Assembly (NCBI GenBank): GCA_002385265.1
Contig: DGDD01000133.1
Coordinates: 1 to 26,079 of the forward strand
Reading direction: 5' to 3'
From: Chitinophagaceae bacterium UBA3961
Lineage (GTDB): Bacteria; Bacteroidota; Bacteroidia; Chitinophagales; Chitinophagaceae
DNA: 26,079 nt
This document shows, piece by piece, positions 22,962 to 26,079 of the stretch. Every line of letters begins with the position of its first letter. Position 1 is the first letter of the stretch. Below the pieces are notes generated by a model that made no database searches, was not told the origin of the DNA, and was given only the letters and a program-made list of their open reading frames with translations. The position numbers were made by a program, and so were the translations under genes.

Positions 22962-23531
22962 TCAAAATTTACGCAAAGGTTTGAGATGCCTTAAATCTTG
23001 GTCAGGGAAGGCGCCTTTGATGTCACCAAAAAAAGAATAGATGTATTCAAAATCCTTCTGTTGATCCCCTGTAAGCAAATAGGGCTTGTCTACAATCAAC
23101 TTCTTTTTTTCATAATCCATTCCAATTAATAAAATGGGCACTTTCGCTTCGGATGCAATATGATAGAAACCGGTTCGTAAACCGTCCACTTTTTTTCGGG
23201 TTCCCTCTGGCGCCATTGCCAACCAAAATTTAGGATGCGTATTAAATAAATGCGCCACTTCTCCCACCACCCCATGCGAAGATTTTCGATCAACCGGCTT
23301 ACCACCGGCTGCGTAAAAAAACCAACCAAATGGGCCATCAAACAGCTCTTTTTTACCGATAAATCGAATGTGGGGAATATTTAATACAGAACGAGCTGCC
23401 AACCCATTTACAAAATCCATCCAACTTGTATGAGGCCCCACCAATAACAGAAGTTTAGGTTCGTTATAAGGAATGGTGCCTTGAGTTGACCAACCTTTCA
23501 ATCGCCAGAAAAGTTTCCAAAACCATTTCAT
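22962..23531 (-). CDS. 1-acyl-sn-glycerol-3-phosphate acyltransferase-like protein (PlsC family)
   Basis: A 189-residue lipid acyltransferase. Motif I is HTSWMD (His34 and Asp39, the HX4D catalytic pair) and motif III is PEGTRKK (EGTR 109-112); FIGKKELF and GGKPVDR between them fit motif II. It starts with an aromatic basic helix (MKWFWKLFWRLKGW) that could lie on the membrane. It is shorter than typical PlsC (about 240), as are many Bacteroidota paralogues; the natural acceptor may be lysophosphatidic acid or another lipid. Start: ATG 23531; a TTG 30 bases upstream is less likely. It is separated from the OmpA gene by that gene's promoter and is divergent from pckG. Confidence 0.88.
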   Translation of the reverse strand: MKWFWKLFWRLKGWSTQGTIPYNEPKLLLLVGPHTSWMDFVNGLAARSVLNIPHIRFIGKKELFDGPFGWFFYAAGGKPVDRKSSHGVVGEVAHLFNTHPKFWLAMAPEGTRKKVDGLRTGFYHIASEAKVPILLIGMDYEKKKLIVDKPYLLTGDQQKDFEYIYSFFGDIKGAFPDQDLRHLKPLRKF

Positions 23532-23656
23532 TTTATGAAGCAAAATTGTGCTATGAGGCAAATCATACTAATTGACTATCAATATCATTCTTTCCAAATA
23601 TAATTTAATTAACTTGCATTCGTTAGTTTTTTATTCTCTCACGAATCAAGCTTGTT

Positions 23657-25516
23657 ATGTATCATTATTCTGTGTTTCCATCGAAAGAACATTCAACAGC
23701 CCAGGCCGAATTAGAGGGCTGGATCAAATCGATGGCGGATCATTTACAACCTACCAATATTCATTGGTGCAACGGCAGTCAGGAAGAATACGATTCTTTA
23801 TGCGATTTGCTAGTGAAGAAAGGAACTTTTATCAAACTCAACCCTGAAAAACGCCCCAACAGCTATGCCTGCTTCAGTGACCCTAGTGATGTTGCACGTG
23901 TAGAGGACCGAACATTTATCTGTAGTAGAAAAAAAGAAGATGCAGGACCCACCAACAATTGGATGGAACCTCGAGAAATGAAAAACATTTTGGAAGGCTT
24001 AACTGCCGGAGCCATGAAAGGAAGAACCATGTATGTGATTCCTTTTTGCATGGGACCTGTAGGATCTCCATTATCAAGATATGGTGTTCAAATAACAGAT
24101 TCTGAATATGTGGTGGTGAACATGAGAATCATGACGAGAATGGGCGCATCCATTTTGCCCTATATCTACCAACATGGTTTTGTAAAATGTGTTCATACCA
24201 ATGGCGCTCCATTGGAAGCCGGAAAAGAGGACAGTAAATGGCCTTGCAACCCCACCGTTAAATACATCTCACATTTTCCTGAAGAGCGTTTGATCATCTC
24301 ATACGGCAGTGGATATGGTGGTAATGCATTGCTTGGTAAAAAATGTTTTGCACTCCGAATTGCTTCAGTTATGGGACAGGAAGAAGGTTGGCTTGCAGAA
24401 CACATGCTTATACTCGGTGTAACCAATCCACAAGGCGAAAAAACGTATGTGGCGGCAGCTTTTCCAAGTGCTTGCGGTAAAACCAATTTTGCAATGATGA
24501 TTCCACCGAAAGGAATGGATGATTGGAAAGTGAGTACCGTAGGAGATGATATTGCTTGGATCCATAAAGGCGAAAATGGTAAACTTTATGCCATCAATCC
24601 GGAAGCAGGGTATTTTGGTGTAGCTCCCGGCACGAATGCCAAAACAAATCCGAATGCTATGGAGTCTATCAAGGCAAATACCATTTTTACCAATGTTGCC
24701 ATTACAGCTGATGGTGATGTGTGGTGGGAAGGTATGACAAAAGAAGTGCCTGATGGATTGACCGATTGGCATGGCAAACCTTACGATAAAAACAGTGGTA
24801 AACCTGCAGCTCATCCCAATGCTCGTTTTACTGCGCCGGCGTATCAAAACCCTGCGATCGATGAGAACTGGGAAAATCCGGAGGGTGTTATTATTGAGGC
24901 GTTCATTTTTGGTGGAAGAAGAAGTACAGCTGTTCCACTCGTTTACCAATCCTTCAATTGGAGTTTTGGTGTATATCTAGCTGCCACTATGGGTAGTGAA
25001 ATGACTGCCGCAGCGTTTGGAGAAATTGGAAAAGTTCGCCGTGATCCGTATGCTATGCTGCCTTTCATGGGATATCATATGGGATCTTATTTTAACCATT
25101 GGCTTCAATTTGGACGCGACCTACCCAATGCTCCAAGAATTTTTGGCGTAAACTGGTTTAATAAAAATGAAAAGGGAGAGTTCGTATGGCCGGGCTTTGG
25201 TCAAAACCTCCGCGTGCTGAAATGGATTGTTGGAAGAGTGAAAGGAAAAGCCGCCGCTGTTGAATGTCCAATTGGCTGGAGACCTCGTTACCGTGATATG
25301 GACTGGAATGGCTTGGAAGACTTCAATAGAGAAGTATTCCATAATATGATGCTCGTTGATCGCGAAACATGGAAACAAGAATTATTATCACACGAGGAAT
25401 TGTTTTCAAAGCTCTACGACAGACTTCCAAAGGAGTTCTTATTCATGAGAGAGCTGTTGCTTTCTTCTTTATGGAGATCTCCTGAAAAAGTATCTTTAGC
25501 TCCTGAAAGAGAATAA
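23657..25516 (+). CDS. pckG: Phosphoenolpyruvate carboxykinase (GTP)
   Basis: A 619-residue gluconeogenic enzyme that converts oxaloacetate and GTP to PEP, CO2 and GDP. The GTP-type signature FPSACGKTN is at 269-277 with the hallmark hyper-reactive Cys273 and Lys275. Other landmarks are [11 protein letters not shown] (Arg substrate contact), [45 protein letters not shown] (metal and substrate loop), VGDDIAW (296-301), and [11 protein letters not shown] followed by [25 protein letters not shown] (guanine pocket). The length matches the monomeric GTP family, not the ATP-dependent PckA. It stands alone, with a terminator right after the stop and divergent from the acyltransferase gene. No convincing promoter was seen in the 125-base gap upstream. 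Confidence 0.97.
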   Translation: MYHYSVFPSKEHSTAQAELEGWIKSMADHLQPTNIHWCNGSQEEYDSLCDLLVKKGTFIKLNPEKRPNSYACFSDPSDVARVEDRTFICSRKKEDAGPTNNWMEPREMKNILEGLTAGAMKGRTMYVIPFCMGPVGSPLSRYGVQITDSEYVVVNMRIMTRMGASILPYIYQHGFVKCVHTNGAPLEAGKEDSKWPCNPTVKYISHFPEERLIISYGSGYGGNALLGKKCFALRIASVMGQEEGWLAEHMLILGVTNPQGEKTYVAAAFPSACGKTNFAMMIPPKGMDDWKVSTVGDDIAWIHKGENGKLYAINPEAGYFGVAPGTNAKTNPNAMESIKANTIFTNVAITADGDVWWEGMTKEVPDGLTDWHGKPYDKNSGKPAAHPNARFTAPAYQNPAIDENWENPEGVIIEAFIFGGRRSTAVPLVYQSFNWSFGVYLAATMGSEMTAAAFGEIGKVRRDPYAMLPFMGYHMGSYFNHWLQFGRDLPNAPRIFGVNWFNKNEKGEFVWPGFGQNLRVLKWIVGRVKGKAAAVECPIGWRPRYRDMDWNGLEDFNREVFHNMMLVDRETWKQELLSHEELFSKLYDRLPKEFLFMRELLLSSLWRSPEKVSLAPERE

Positions 25517-25519
25517 ATG

Positions 25520-25545
25520 AAAAGGCCGGAATACCGGCCTTTTTT
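25520..25545 (+). terminator. Intrinsic terminator of pckG
   Basis: AAAAGGCCGG (25520-25529) pairs with CCGGCCTTTT (25534-25543) around AATA, followed by further T bases. It starts 4 bases after the pckG stop. Confidence 0.93.
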
Positions 25546-25628
25546 GTTTCGTACCATTTTTTGAATGTTTTATCACTTATTTTTCCGCTTAGAACGATGG
25601 CAAGGTATTCTTGCATAAATCTTTTATC

Positions 25629-26071
25629 ATGCAAATCAAGTGGCGGAAATACGATCTCTATTTTACTCTCATTACCTATGCTTTTTTCTTAATCGGCCTT
25701 ATTGTTGAACCGATCAGTGGATGGTCGGCTGAGGCGAATTCCATGAAGATTCAATTCTCTGAGCTCAATTTGGTATTCGAACCATTTCCTTTTTATGTGC
25801 TTCCGAAGTTTCTTCAAATCAGTTCAATCGTGCTTATTGTATTACTTGGGCACTTTATACTCTTTGGAACTGATGGAAAAAAATTTCGCTCAATAAAAGC
25901 TGTTACATTATTAATTGTATGCTTTATTGTGAGTGCTCTGATCAATACAGAATCGTATTGGTTAAGCCATGCCTATCAATTAAAGATTGAAGATTATGGA
26001 GGAAGTTCACTTCAGCAACGATCATTGAACTTCGGAATGATGTTTGGGTTAGTAACCGTGTTCTTATTAAC
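25629..26071 (+). CDS. Membrane protein of unknown function (3' truncated)
   Basis: An open frame runs from the ATG at 25629 into the adapter at the contig end with no stop, about 147 genuine residues. The translation starts MQIKWRKYDLYFTLITYAFF and has about four hydrophobic helices (near residues 10-30, 60-80, 88-106 and 134-147) joined by polar loops, with a basic N-terminus suggesting the first end lies in the cytoplasm. An acidic segment without helices (about 31-58) would face the other side. I do not recognise the family. It follows the pckG terminator by 83 bases. The last two codons of the frame are adapter, not protein. Confidence 0.6.
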
Positions 26072-26079
26072 AGATCGGA
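26072..26079. other. Illumina adapter remnant, right end
   Basis: AGATCGGA equals the first eight bases of the Illumina read-through adapter and is the reverse complement of bases 8-15 at the left end. It is probably not genomic. Confidence 0.8.

Noticed and set aside
24365..24949. A 194-codon open frame on the minus strand inside pckG
   Set aside because: It is antisense to conserved PEPCK motifs; its length is explained by codon bias of the real gene.
25443..25634. A 63-codon open frame on the minus strand at the end of pckG
   Set aside because: It lies across the pckG coding end and its terminator, has a biased composition from the opposite strand and no recognisable domain.
1..26079. 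Short inverted repeats at the two ends (TCCGATCT and AGATCGGA), as in a linear plasmid, phage or transposon
   Set aside because: They are the two orientations of the Illumina adapter, and the genes beside them are simply truncated.

Overview
This window is ordinary chromosomal DNA from a member of the Bacteroidota, most likely near the Chitinophagaceae. The evidence is the gene content (an IPExxxVDY-family protein, a Rho with a long charged insertion, a PadR/PspC pair, a GTP-type PEP carboxykinase, SelD plus MnmH), the moderate-to-low GC, the lack of clear Shine-Dalgarno sequences, and several promoters that fit the Bacteroidota pattern TTG-N19~23-TAnnTTTG. Both ends are sequencing adapter (bases 1-15 and 26072-26079), so the contig borders are assembly artefacts. 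I saw no mobile elements, CRISPR arrays, tRNA or rRNA genes.

Layout. 16-973 (+): the C-terminal PDZ end of an M28-type peptidase, an IPExxxVDY-family protein and a pterin-carbinolamine dehydratase. 970-4797 (-): rho, a terminator, then overlapping mnmH-selD, which make selenophosphate and use it to selenate tRNA. 5028-7335 (-): gcvT, an SRPBCC protein and a ComB-like phosphatase. 7470-10153 (-): padR and a large two-domain PspC membrane protein, behind a promoter covered by a perfect dyad. 10486-14947: a DUF3089 lipoprotein (+), a lone ExbD (-), a double-domain universal stress protein (+), a CorA transporter (-) and an exported NIPSNAP protein (+).

14993-19179 looks like an envelope-sugar neighbourhood: a KdnB-like Kdo 8-oxidase (-), a sugar-porter MFS transporter (+), KdsB cytidylyltransferase (-) and a sterol-desaturase/fatty-acid-hydroxylase protein (-). 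19252-21933: dnaN (-) divergent from recX and a dienelactone hydrolase (+). 22000-23531 (-): a PlsC-like acyltransferase and an OmpA-type lipoprotein. 23657-25516 (+): pckG, followed by a truncated membrane protein of unknown function that runs off the end.

Genes are separated in two ways. Some convergent pairs share one strong bidirectional hairpin (14957, 17562, 21951). Others touch or overlap at their stop codons with no hairpin (970, 11489, 12991). In several genes a tempting upstream TTG start lies inside or just beside a promoter -7 box or a terminator T-tract, so the ATG starts given here are preferred. The points most worth following up are the kdnB-MFS-kdsB group without an adjacent kdnA, the padR operator/promoter, the hairpin holding the SRPBCC start codon, and the orphan comB.
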